This document shows, one piece after another, positions 37,095 through 45,196 of a stretch of 64,000 nt of DNA. The stretch's first letter is position 1. Each line of letters starts with the position of its first letter. A program made the translations under genes and the position numbers. This DNA comes from Clostridium magnum DSM 2767 (GTDB taxonomy: Bacteria; Bacillota; Clostridia; Clostridiales; Clostridiaceae). Where the stretch lies: assembly GCF_001623875.1 (NCBI RefSeq), contig NZ_LWAE01000003.1, positions 558,001 through 622,000 of the forward strand, written 5' to 3'. The notes under the pieces were generated by a model. The model was not told the origin of the DNA. It saw only the letters and a program-made list of their open reading frames with translations, and searched no databases.

Positions 37095-37225
37095 ATGACT
37101 AACTTGGCGTAAGTCTCCCACTTCTTCAAGTGGGAGTTCAACGCCAAGTAAGCCATGCATTCGCAGCTCTAAAATTCAGATGGGGTAAAAGAATCCCCAT
37201 CTGAATTAAGATCTTGCTTCAATAC
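37095..37225 (+). repeat. Diverged member of the dispersed hairpin repeat family
   Basis: It carries two clear hairpins: ACTTGGCG...CGCCAAGT enclosing CTCCCACTTCTTCAAGTGGGAG, then TTCAGATGGGG...CCCCATCTGAA. The order of a CTCCCA-type hairpin, a spacer and a GATGGGG/CCCCATC hairpin before CTTCA matches the other copies, but the sequence has diverged. Hairpins of this sort occur at IS200/IS605 ends and in their guide RNAs. It lies in the 37057-37391 gap with a terminator and no gene. Confidence 0.6.
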
Positions 37226-37295
37226 TTCACAAAATTATTTCTGCTTAGTTATATGTTTGCTAAGCTCAATTTATTCCAAATTTCAATGCAATAAA

Positions 37296-37348
37296 AATAG
37301 GATTTAGCATTGAAACTAATTTTATTTTCAATGCTAAATCCTCTAGCT
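37296..37348 (-). terminator. Terminator of the molybdenum-hydroxylase operon
   Basis: AGGATTTAGCATTGAAA pairs perfectly with TTTCAATGCTAAATCCT (17 bp, loop about 11 bases) and on the minus strand is followed by ATTTTTATTG. It lies beyond the 3-hydroxyacyl-CoA dehydrogenase gene, the last gene of the operon. Confidence 0.85.
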
Positions 37349-37391
37349 TGGATTTGTCTAAAATATTTCATTAATAATAGCTTCTAGCCCC

Positions 37392-38345
37392 CTAACTACC
37401 TTTCTCTCTATCTTTTTCTAAAAAATATGAAAGCAGTTCTGCTCGCTCTTTTTGCTTAGTTTGCAAAGTCTGAGGTGCCCAATCGTAAAATCCCTGCCCA
37501 GTCTTGCTTCCTAATTTACCTTTCTCAACCTTACTTTTTATTAACTCAGAGGGTTCCAATGAATTACAAAGATCTTTAAGCAAATATTTAGATATGGAGT
37601 ACACTACGTCAAGTCCTGCTAAATCAGCGGTACAGATTGGACCAGTAACTGGGAGCCTTCTTCCTAGTCCCAATTGAATGGCCTTATCAACTTCTTCTGG
37701 TTCTGCAAAACCTTGTTCTACTATATATAAAGCTTCCCTAAGCAAGGCATGTTGAAGCCGATTGCCAATAAATCCTATACATTCTTTTTTCATAATAATA
37801 GCCTTTTTACCTATAGATTCAACCCATTCTATGGTTTTATTAACTGTTTCCTGGGATGTTTTTTCACCGGGTACTACTTCTACGAGAGGCATTAATTGAG
37901 GTGGATTCCAGAAATGTGCTACCACTACTCTTTCAGGATGTTTTGTATTTTTTGCTATAGCTGTTGGCGAAAGTCCAGAAGTGCAGGTAGATAAGATTAC
38001 ATTCTCAAGACAAAGTTCATCTAATTGCTTAAAGATTTTCTGTTTTAATTCTATATTTTCATCTATGCACTCAATAACTAAGTCCACATCTTTAGCTGCA
38101 TATGCAATTGTTTCTACTCCTTTTATCCTATTTAAAATTTCTTCACACTGTTTTTCCTCTAAATTACCTCTATGCTTTAATGAATAGAGAGTTGATTTTA
38201 TATTTTTAAATCCTTTATTTAACATTATATCAGACTTATCATAAACAATTACATTTAATCCAGCCTGTGCACAAAGTAATGCTATTCCATGTCCTATTGT
38301 TCCTATACCAATTACCGATACAGTTCTAATATTCAATGTTACCAT
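37392..38345 (-). CDS. 3-hydroxyacyl-CoA dehydrogenase family protein
   Basis: This NAD-dependent dehydrogenase of about 314-317 residues starts with the Rossmann loop VIGIGTIGHGIALLCAQAG and has ECIDEN and the catalytic His in AHFWNPPQLMPLVEVV. The C-terminal domain has GFIGNRLQHALLREAL and GPICTADLAGLDVV. The HFWNPP form is typical of side branches of the family (hydroxybutyryl-CoA, gulonate or carnitine-type dehydrogenases), so the substrate may not be a plain fatty acyl-CoA. A TTG at 38336, 9 bases after TAGGAG, is a likely alternative start. Its place with carbamate kinase and a thiolase-like gene nearby suggests oxidation of a pathway-specific 3-hydroxy compound. Confidence 0.85.
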   Translation of the reverse strand: MVTLNIRTVSVIGIGTIGHGIALLCAQAGLNVIVYDKSDIMLNKGFKNIKSTLYSLKHRGNLEEKQCEEILNRIKGVETIAYAAKDVDLVIECIDENIELKQKIFKQLDELCLENVILSTCTSGLSPTAIAKNTKHPERVVVAHFWNPPQLMPLVEVVPGEKTSQETVNKTIEWVESIGKKAIIMKKECIGFIGNRLQHALLREALYIVEQGFAEPEEVDKAIQLGLGRRLPVTGPICTADLAGLDVVYSISKYLLKDLCNSLEPSELIKSKVEKGKLGSKTGQGFYDWAPQTLQTKQKERAELLSYFLEKDREKGS

Positions 38346-38446
38346 CTCCTATATTAGTTCTACCAATTTATTATTTTCAGGATTTCTTACTTAACAATTG
38401 CTCTCTTATATAAAATGTCCCTAAATTGAACATACTACCAATTGTT

Positions 38447-39394
38447 CTAGCTTATAAGTGTTCCTGTCCTACCCTGAAGTGCTTCTTTAACTTTTTCTAA
38501 GGATGTTATTATGGATTTTCTGCCTTTTTTTGATTCTGCAAACATTACTGCAGCTTTCACCTTTGGAAGCATGGAGCCAGCGGCAAATTGATCCTCTTTT
38601 ATATATTCATTAGCCTGATCAATATTCATTTTACATATATCTTCTTGATTTTTCTTATTAAAATTTATTGCAACTTTTTCGACTCCAGTAAGCATTAATA
38701 AAATATCTGCATCAATGATTTCAGCAAGCTTTTCCGATGCAAAATCTTTATCGATTACTGCAGATATTCCTTGTAATGTTCCATCACTATTTTCAACCTC
38801 TGGAATCCCTCCACCACCAACTGCAATTACAATATGGCCTTCTTTTACAAGAGTTGTAATTACCTTCTCCTCCACAATAGCTTTAGGAATGGGTGATGCT
38901 ATAACTCTTCTCCACCCTCTTCCTGCATCCTCTTTCATTAAATATCCAGTTTCAGACATAATTTTTTCTGCCTGCTCTTTAGTAAAAAACGAACCAATTG
39001 GTTTAGTAGGATTTTTAAATCCAGAATCATTTTTATCGACCACTACCTGTGTTATTATTGTAGCTACTTGCTTATCAATTTCTCTTTTTATTAACTCTTT
39101 TTTTATAGCTTGTTGCAAATGATATCCAATATATCCCTGACTCATAGCTCCACATTCTGGCAGGGGCATTACCCTTTTAGATTTATCACTTAATGCTGCT
39201 GTTTCATAGGTTGAAATAATTTGACCTACCTGGGGTCCATTACCATGTGTAACAATAATCTCATTACCTTCCTCTACAAGATCCACAATAGACTTTGCTG
39301 TTTCATAGCAAGTTATAAGTTGTGCCATTGCTGAGTCATCCTTAGGATTTGTTTGAAGAGCATTTCCACCTAGTGCCACTACTATCCTTGACAT
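38447..39394 (-). CDS. arcC: Carbamate kinase
   Basis: This 315-residue enzyme makes ATP from carbamoyl phosphate and ADP, releasing CO2 and ammonia. Family marks are VVALGGNALQ, EIIVTHGNGPQVGQ, DAGRGWRRVIASPIPKAI, VIAVGGGGIPEV and AGSMLPKVKAA. It is not next to arginine deiminase genes; instead it shares a locus with FdrA, DUF1116 and DUF2877 genes. This is like E. coli allK beside the oxamate carbamoyltransferase genes, which points to carbamoyl phosphate from an N-carbamoyl compound. Confidence 0.94.
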   Translation of the reverse strand: MSRIVVALGGNALQTNPKDDSAMAQLITCYETAKSIVDLVEEGNEIIVTHGNGPQVGQIISTYETAALSDKSKRVMPLPECGAMSQGYIGYHLQQAIKKELIKREIDKQVATIITQVVVDKNDSGFKNPTKPIGSFFTKEQAEKIMSETGYLMKEDAGRGWRRVIASPIPKAIVEEKVITTLVKEGHIVIAVGGGGIPEVENSDGTLQGISAVIDKDFASEKLAEIIDADILLMLTGVEKVAINFNKKNQEDICKMNIDQANEYIKEDQFAAGSMLPKVKAAVMFAESKKGRKSIITSLEKVKEALQGRTGTLIS

Positions 39395-39474
39395 AAATAC
39401 CTCCCTGAAATCAGTAATTAATTAGCAATACCTTGGGATAACACCACAAAATGGTATTATCCCTTAAATACATA

Positions 39475-40803
39475 CTATTTGATATTATTATCTGAGCTAT
39501 CTTCGTCAAATCTTATTTTATATTCTTCATTCATTATTCCAAGCTTACCTAGAATATAGAAAATAATTGATAATACAACTCCAACTATAGCAGCAAACGC
39601 CATTCCTTTTAACTGTACTGTACCCAAGCTAATTGAAGCTCCACTTACTCCAACTACAAATGTAACTGCTCCTAAAACCATATTATAATTAACACTAAAG
39701 TCTACCTTTTGTTCAACAAACATTCTAATACCTTGAACAGCTATAATTCCATAAAGAAGCATTGTAATACCGCCCATAACTGGACCAGGAATTGATTGTA
39801 TTGCAGCCGCAATTTTACCCACGCAGGATAAAATTATAGCGATTATTGCTGCTCCTCTTATTACCCATACAGAATAAACTCTTGTAATAGCCATTACACC
39901 TATATTTTCACCGTAAGTAGTATTTGGTGTAGAACCGGTAAAGCCAGAGAGCACATTACTAATACCATCTCCAAGAAGTGAACGGTAAAGACCTGGATCT
40001 TCTAATAGGTTTGATTCAGTTATTTTACCAGTAACAATTAGGTGACTTATGTGTTCAGCAAGCACAACTATACAGGCCGGTGCGATTATAACAATTGCAC
40101 TCCAATCAAATACTGGTGCAGTAAATGTTGGTATAGAAAACCACTTAGCATTTGCAATTACAGTAGTATCAACCATTCCCATAGCAAAGGCAAGAAGATA
40201 TCCACAAATTACAGCAATAAGAATTGGAATTACTTGAGCAAACCCTCTAAATACTACAGAACCAAATACCCCAATAGCCAATGTAAATAAAGCTACTGTA
40301 ATAACTTGCGGATTTGCAATATAGGGTTCAACCACTTTACCTACTGCAGTTGCTGCAGGTGCAAGTCCTGATTGTGTTGCTGCAACTGGAGCAAGTTCAA
40401 GTCCTATAATAGCAACAACTGCACCCATAACAGCCGGAGGCATTACAATATCAATCCACTTAACACCAAACTTCTTTACAACAAAGGCCATCACAATAAA
40501 GAATAAACCAAAAAAGATAAATCCTGACTGAGCATGACTGACTCCACCAAAAGACGCAATGATTAACAATGTAGGAGAAATAAACGCGAAACTGGATCCT
40601 AAATAAGCTGGAATTCCACTTTTAGTTACATAGGAATAAATCAAAGTTCCAATACCATTCATCAGCAAACAAATTGCAGGGTTTATACCCAAAATTAGTG
40701 GAACAAGAATAGTTGCGCCAAACATAGCCGTCAAATGTTGAAAACTAAGTGGAATTGTTTCAGCAATTGGTAATTTTTCACGGATTCCTACGACACGTCT
40801 CAT
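39475..40803 (-). CDS. Nucleobase permease of the uracil/xanthine (NCS2) family
   Basis: This 442-residue inner-membrane symporter has the NCS2 layout: QHLTAMFGATILVPLILG at the start, the AYLGSSFAFISP helix, VMPPAVMGAVVAIIGLELAP and VLAEHISHLIVTGKI, which holds the substrate-site glutamate. SGFTGSTPNTTYGENIGVMAITRV and PGPVMGGITMLLYGIIAVQGI follow. These motifs fit the uracil (UraA-like) branch at least as well as the xanthine branch. It lies between the molybdenum hydroxylase and carbamate kinase, so it probably imports the pathway's heterocycle. Confidence 0.92.
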   Translation of the reverse strand: MRRVVGIREKLPIAETIPLSFQHLTAMFGATILVPLILGINPAICLLMNGIGTLIYSYVTKSGIPAYLGSSFAFISPTLLIIASFGGVSHAQSGFIFFGLFFIVMAFVVKKFGVKWIDIVMPPAVMGAVVAIIGLELAPVAATQSGLAPAATAVGKVVEPYIANPQVITVALFTLAIGVFGSVVFRGFAQVIPILIAVICGYLLAFAMGMVDTTVIANAKWFSIPTFTAPVFDWSAIVIIAPACIVVLAEHISHLIVTGKITESNLLEDPGLYRSLLGDGISNVLSGFTGSTPNTTYGENIGVMAITRVYSVWVIRGAAIIAIILSCVGKIAAAIQSIPGPVMGGITMLLYGIIAVQGIRMFVEQKVDFSVNYNMVLGAVTFVVGVSGASISLGTVQLKGMAFAAIVGVVLSIIFYILGKLGIMNEEYKIRFDEDSSDNNIK

Positions 40804-40886
40804 TGTTTCACTCCCTTAATATTATTTATTTAAATCCAGTTTATTAAGGTAGAAATATATCTTACTAAACTAGAAATAATCGAATG

Positions 40887-43238
40887 TTAAACTGACGTCT
40901 TCTTATTTAAGGCTGTATACACTTTATCTGCTGTAAAAGGTGTTTCAAATAATTCAACTCCTGTAGCATCAGCAATTGCATTACCCATAGCAGACGTAAT
41001 TGAAATCATAGGATGTTCAGCACAACCTCTCGCCCCATATGGTCCATCAAGCTGAGGTGTTTCTACACAGTGAACTTCTATTATATCTGGTAAATCTTGC
41101 ATTGTAGGAATTTTATAATCTACAAAGCTTTTTGTTAATAACTTACCTTCCTCATTATATTTAAGTTCTTCAGAAATAGCAGTACCTACTCCTTGAACAA
41201 CGCCACCAACAATTTGTCCTTTGACAATCATTTCATTTATAACTTTACCTAGATCTATAGCGGTTACAATCTTTAGAATCTTAGTGTCACCTGTATTTGT
41301 ATCTACTTCAATCTCCATAGCATGAGCACCAAAGGTCCAGTCTAAAGCCGGCCTCCCCTGTCCTGTTTCTTTATCTAAGATTGTTAACCCTTGGGCAATA
41401 CTCTTACCCCTTCCAATTAAAGGACCACCAATTGCATTTCCATTTGGATAGGTATACCCTACTGCCATTTCACTATAGTAGATTTTTTCTTCTGGAAATT
41501 GTTTTACATAAACACACTGATCACCAATTGCTAGCTCACGTCTAGCTGCACGAAGTACAATCCCTGCCATCTGAAAAATTTGGTCTTCTAAGTCATTACA
41601 GGCTTCAATTACTGCATTACCAGCAAGAATTGTCATACGACTTGCAACAGTTTGCCAATCATAAGGTGCTGAATCAGTATTAGTTTCAAATACTACATGA
41701 ACTTTTTCTATAGGTATATGCAGTCTTTCGCCAATAATCTGAGCCATAGCTGTATATGCCCCTTGCCCCATATCTATACCTGAAACATTAAATCTTACTG
41801 ATCCGTCCTCATTCATCTGAATAATAGCTGATGTAGCTGCATTACTTGGCATTGCAGGTGCCTTATGTAAGACAGCAATCCCTTTTCCTCTATATTTTCC
41901 ACTTTTCTTTTCCTGTTCCTTTTGTTCTTCACTCTTAGGTTCTCCCCATCCAATTCTATCCGCAACAGTTTTGAGACATTTAATAACATTTCCTGATTGC
42001 TCATAAATTGGCTCACCAGTTATGGTAATAGAACCTGGTTTTAATAGGTTTTTAAGTCTGAACTCTAGTGAATCCATCCCTAATTTCTTTGCTACAAACT
42101 CCATCTGTCTCTCAATAGCCCAGAAAATTTCAGCGTGTCCAAAACCTCTATATGCTGTACCAAATAAACGATTTGTATAAACTGTTTTAGAATCCACTTT
42201 AACATTATCTATTTCATAAGGACCTACAGCAGAATAACCTGTTGCCCTTGTAATATTAACACCATAATCCGCATAAGCTCCAGCATCCCATAGATATTCA
42301 ACTTCTTCAGCTATGATTTTTCCTGATTTTTTAACACCTGTCTTTACCCTTGCCACTAAGCCCTGTCTACAAGGTAATGTTGATATTTCTTCTTCTCTGG
42401 TTGCTACAAGCTTTACTGGTTTTCCATTTGCCGCTTTTGAAAGAAGTGCAACTAATGGTTCTAGATGGATTCCGGCTTTTCCACCAAATCCTCCACCTAT
42501 ATATGGCACTGTAACATCAATTTTTTCAATTGGAACATCTAAGGCAATACTAAACAAATTACGCAAAGTATAAGGAGATTGTGCACTGCTCCAAATTTTT
42601 ATTTTATCCCCTGTCCCCCATTTAGCGATTACAGCATGAGTTTCCATTGGTACATGGAGTATTTGGGGTACATAAAACTTATTTTCAATTACAAAATCTG
42701 ACTCTTGAAACCCCTTATCTATATTACCTTTTCTTAATTTAAAATGATTTGCTACGTTGGTTCCTGCCTCTGGGAAAAATACATCAGGAATAGTTTTATA
42801 ATTACCTAAATCCTCATGAACTAGTATTGCATTAGGTTTTACAGCTTCCTCAACATCTAGCAGTACTTTTAAAGGCTCATATTCAATTTCAATAAGTTCT
42901 ATTGCCCTTTCAGCAGTGTCTATATCAACTGCAGCTACTGCAGCTACTGCCTCACCAAAATATCTTACTTTATCTACAGCCAGGATAGGTTTATCAACGA
43001 TATATATTCCAAGCTTCTGATAGGCCTGCTCTCCTGTTAATATAGCTTTAACTCCTGGTAATTCTTTTGCTTTACTTATATCAATTTTTTTAATAAGTGC
43101 ATGTGCATAGGGACTGGTCTTAATTCTTGCATATAACATTCCCTTGAAAAACATATCCTGAACATACTCCGCTTCTCCAGTAACTTTTTCAACTCCGTCT
43201 AGTCTAGGAATACCCTTTCCTACATAGTTATAATCCAT
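40887..43238 (-). CDS. Xanthine-dehydrogenase-family molybdopterin subunit
   Basis: This is the 783-residue large subunit of a molybdenum hydroxylase that inserts an oxygen from water into a heterocycle. N-terminal GKGIPRLDGVEKVTGEAEY is family-typical. Cofactor loops GGGFGGKAG, TAYRGFGHAEIFW, IDMGQGAYTAMAQI and GARGCAEHPMI are present, the last holding the catalytic glutamate. The residues around YRGFG and EHP differ from classical xanthine dehydrogenase (FRGFGGPQ and GEPP), so the substrate may be another N-heterocycle. It overlaps the iron-sulfur subunit gene by one base. I saw no in-frame UGA suggesting selenocysteine. Confidence 0.92.
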   Translation of the reverse strand: MDYNYVGKGIPRLDGVEKVTGEAEYVQDMFFKGMLYARIKTSPYAHALIKKIDISKAKELPGVKAILTGEQAYQKLGIYIVDKPILAVDKVRYFGEAVAAVAAVDIDTAERAIELIEIEYEPLKVLLDVEEAVKPNAILVHEDLGNYKTIPDVFFPEAGTNVANHFKLRKGNIDKGFQESDFVIENKFYVPQILHVPMETHAVIAKWGTGDKIKIWSSAQSPYTLRNLFSIALDVPIEKIDVTVPYIGGGFGGKAGIHLEPLVALLSKAANGKPVKLVATREEEISTLPCRQGLVARVKTGVKKSGKIIAEEVEYLWDAGAYADYGVNITRATGYSAVGPYEIDNVKVDSKTVYTNRLFGTAYRGFGHAEIFWAIERQMEFVAKKLGMDSLEFRLKNLLKPGSITITGEPIYEQSGNVIKCLKTVADRIGWGEPKSEEQKEQEKKSGKYRGKGIAVLHKAPAMPSNAATSAIIQMNEDGSVRFNVSGIDMGQGAYTAMAQIIGERLHIPIEKVHVVFETNTDSAPYDWQTVASRMTILAGNAVIEACNDLEDQIFQMAGIVLRAARRELAIGDQCVYVKQFPEEKIYYSEMAVGYTYPNGNAIGGPLIGRGKSIAQGLTILDKETGQGRPALDWTFGAHAMEIEVDTNTGDTKILKIVTAIDLGKVINEMIVKGQIVGGVVQGVGTAISEELKYNEEGKLLTKSFVDYKIPTMQDLPDIIEVHCVETPQLDGPYGARGCAEHPMISITSAMGNAIADATGVELFETPFTADKVYTALNKKTSV

Positions 43239-43708
43239 TATTCTTCACCTTCCCTTGAAGCTGCTTCAACAGAATCAACAATTGCTTCATAGCCGGTACA
43301 TCTGCATAGATTGCCTTGCATTGCTTCTTTTATTTCTTCCCTATTTGGATGAGGGTTCTTAATTAAAAGAGCTTTAGCAGACATTATCATACCTGGAGTG
43401 CAGAATCCACATTGCAATCCATTATGCTTTATGAATTCTCTTTGAAGTTTTGATAGCTTTCCATTTTTCGCTTCACCTTCAATTGTCTGAACATGCCCCT
43501 CTGCAGCCTCCAAAGCCATCACACAACAAGAATTTACTGCTTTTCCATTTAGAATTACGGTACAAGCACCACACTCTCCTACTCCACAGCCTTCCTTAGT
43601 CCCAGTTAATCCTAACTTTTCTCTAAGAAACCATAGCAAAGTACTATTCGAAGGTATTTCTTCAAAAACCTCTTCTCCATTTACAAACAAGTGTAGCTTT
43701 TCCATCAT
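43238..43708 (-). CDS. Xanthine-dehydrogenase-family 2Fe-2S subunit
   Basis: This 156-residue small subunit carries two [2Fe-2S] clusters. The plant-ferredoxin type motif is CGVGECGACTVILNGKAVNSC, and the second domain has CGFCTPGMIMSAKAL and CRCTGYEAI. It passes electrons from the molybdenum site to FAD. All eight cysteines are present. Good ribosome site GGAGGTG; 2-base gap from the FAD-subunit stop. Confidence 0.95.
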   Translation of the reverse strand: MMEKLHLFVNGEEVFEEIPSNSTLLWFLREKLGLTGTKEGCGVGECGACTVILNGKAVNSCCVMALEAAEGHVQTIEGEAKNGKLSKLQREFIKHNGLQCGFCTPGMIMSAKALLIKNPHPNREEIKEAMQGNLCRCTGYEAIVDSVEAASREGEE

Positions 43709-43710
43709 AC

Positions 43711-44547
43711 TTATTTCACCTCCCCAAGTTTCTTAGCAATCTGGCAGGTAAAATATCTAGCGATTGCCAGCCTATACTCTCTGGTAGCCCTTACATCAGA
43801 AATAGGATTAATTTTACTGATAACCTTATCTGCTACAATTTCACTATAATCTGCAAGCTGTTTATTTTTATAGTTTTCAAAATCATCAATCAATACTGGC
43901 GTAGGTGCCACTGCCCCTAATGAAAACTTTAAACCTCCATCGCTCTTTAAATATCCAGCAACACTTATCTGAGAAAGGTCATGTCCTTTTATTCTTGATT
44001 TTTTTATAAAGATTCCCTTTCCTTGAATTGGCGGATAAATAACCTTTGTAACAATCTCGTTTTCTTTAAGTATGTTCTTTTTTACTCCGATAAAAAAGTC
44101 TTTAAGCTCTATCTCTCTACTCCCCTCAATAGAAAATACACAAACTTTTCCCTCAAGCACAAGAGAAGCAGGCAGCATATCTCCTCCTGGAGATGAATTG
44201 CATATATTACCAACCAAAGTAGCTTTGTTTCTTATTAAAACGTTTGCAAGAGTTTTGGAAGCATCAACTAATATTTTATGACTAGGTTTTATCTTATCCG
44301 ATTCAATAATATCATTTAAAATAACTGCTGCTCCTATGGATAAACCTGTTTTGTTGCTATATGAAATACCCTTCAGTTCTTTTATTCCTTTAACATCTAT
44401 AAGATATTTACAATGTATAACATTACCCTTTAATGCAACTATTACATCTGTTCCTCCAGCTAAAATCCTTGCATCTTTTCTGTATTTATCAATTAAGTTT
44501 AATGCTTCTTTTAATGTCTTAGGCTTTAGATATTGGAATTGTTGCAA
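43711..44547 (-). CDS. Xanthine-dehydrogenase-family FAD subunit
   Basis: This 278-residue FAD-binding subunit has ARILAGGTDVIVALKG and LVGNICNSSPGGDMLPASLVL, the two family nucleotide-binding loops. The C-terminal domain ends with AIARYFTCQIAKKLGEVK. It is the first gene of the operon and starts with TTG, with GGGAGG 6 bases upstream. A MITE-like repeat begins only about 28 bases upstream, so the operon's promoter must lie in or beyond it. Confidence 0.93.
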   Translation of the reverse strand: MQQFQYLKPKTLKEALNLIDKYRKDARILAGGTDVIVALKGNVIHCKYLIDVKGIKELKGISYSNKTGLSIGAAVILNDIIESDKIKPSHKILVDASKTLANVLIRNKATLVGNICNSSPGGDMLPASLVLEGKVCVFSIEGSREIELKDFFIGVKKNILKENEIVTKVIYPPIQGKGIFIKKSRIKGHDLSQISVAGYLKSDGGLKFSLGAVAPTPVLIDDFENYKNKQLADYSEIVADKVISKINPISDVRATREYRLAIARYFTCQIAKKLGEVK

Positions 44548-44573
44548 TTAAATCCCTCCCATAAGGCATCTGA

Positions 44574-44715
44574 AAGAAAATAATAAGTCAACGATGTGAC
44601 GGCTATTTTATGTCAGACAAGGAGACAGGTTCCGCAGATAGCCTACCCTATCTAAGGGTTCTGCCGACGCAGTATGACGGAAAATAGACTAGCAGACTGA
44701 CTTGTTATTTTCTTG
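44574..44715. mobile_element. MITE-like element with long terminal inverted repeats
   Basis: An element of about 141 bases is bounded by AAGAAAATAATAAGTCA and TGACTTGTTATTTTCTT, which are inverted repeats with one mismatch. The match continues inward in part (CTATTTTATGTCA against TGACGGAAAATAG). The middle is GC-rich and can fold (TAGCCTACCCTATCTAAGGG). No ORF is inside. A miniature inverted-repeat element is the best description; I did not see a second full copy in this window. It lies between the two catabolic operons. Confidence 0.7.
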
Positions 44716-44738
44716 AAGTTGCCTAGATTTAAGTTTTA

Positions 44739-44800
44739 AAAAACACCCCTAAATACTGTGCATTTTTGCAATACTATGCTGTATTATTGGGGTGTTTTAT
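44739..44800 (-). terminator. Terminator of the FdrA/thiolase operon
   Basis: AAAACACCCC pairs with GGGGTGTTTT around a loop that contains a further ATACTGTGCA-like pairing. It lies about 50 bases beyond the DUF35 gene and ends the upstream operon, separating it from the molybdenum-hydroxylase genes. Confidence 0.75.
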
Positions 44801-44852
44801 AGCCTTATATAACAATATTTTAGTTTCGCTCTTTTATTCCATATAATACAAA

Positions 44853-45194
44853 CTATTTCTTTTCTTCAAATATAAAACCATAATAATCACTGTTAGTTCC
44901 TTCTTTAATTATTCCTACCTTTGATGTGAGCTTCATACCTATAGCTGGATTATTTACTTCAAGTTGACCACTGACGGTAAGACCATTTTCAAATTTTACA
45001 ATTCCAAAATATAAATATGGTTTCATATACCCCTCTGGAAGATTATATACCTTTGTATAAGTTAAAAGTGTCACTTCACCTTCTAAGGTCACTTGTTCAA
45101 AGGTTCTATTACCACACTTTCTACATACACAATGCTTTGGATGATGAAATTCTCCGCAAATTGTACATTTATAAGCGTACATTGTTTCACCCAT
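44853..45194 (-). CDS. Zn-ribbon OB-fold protein (DUF35 family), thiolase partner
   Basis: This 113-residue protein has a rubredoxin-like zinc ribbon (CTICGEFHHPKHCVCRKC, four Cys ligands) followed by an OB-fold (GEVTLLTYTKVYNLPEGY, PYLYFGIVKFENGLTVSGQL). Such proteins form complexes with thiolase or HMG-CoA-synthase-like enzymes and with the acetyltransferase that makes diacetylphloroglucinol, where the OB part holds the CoA substrate. It starts 2 bases after the thiolase-like gene, so the two are almost certainly a complex. Confidence 0.9.
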   Translation of the reverse strand: MGETMYAYKCTICGEFHHPKHCVCRKCGNRTFEQVTLEGEVTLLTYTKVYNLPEGYMKPYLYFGIVKFENGLTVSGQLEVNNPAIGMKLTSKVGIIKEGTNSDYYGFIFEEKK

Positions 45195-45196
45195 AA

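Noticed and set aside
41813-42016. Minus-strand frame within the molybdenum subunit gene
   Set aside because: It overlaps the large, well-conserved subunit in another frame and has low-complexity basic content; no ribosome site.
40887-43238. Selenocysteine-containing hydroxylase
   Set aside because: The large subunit reads through without an in-frame UGA and no selenium genes are in the window.
40887-44547. Plain xanthine dehydrogenase for purine salvage
   Set aside because: Not excluded, but active-site segments differ from classical enzymes and the neighbours are carbamoyltransferase and CoA genes, so a specific name was not given.
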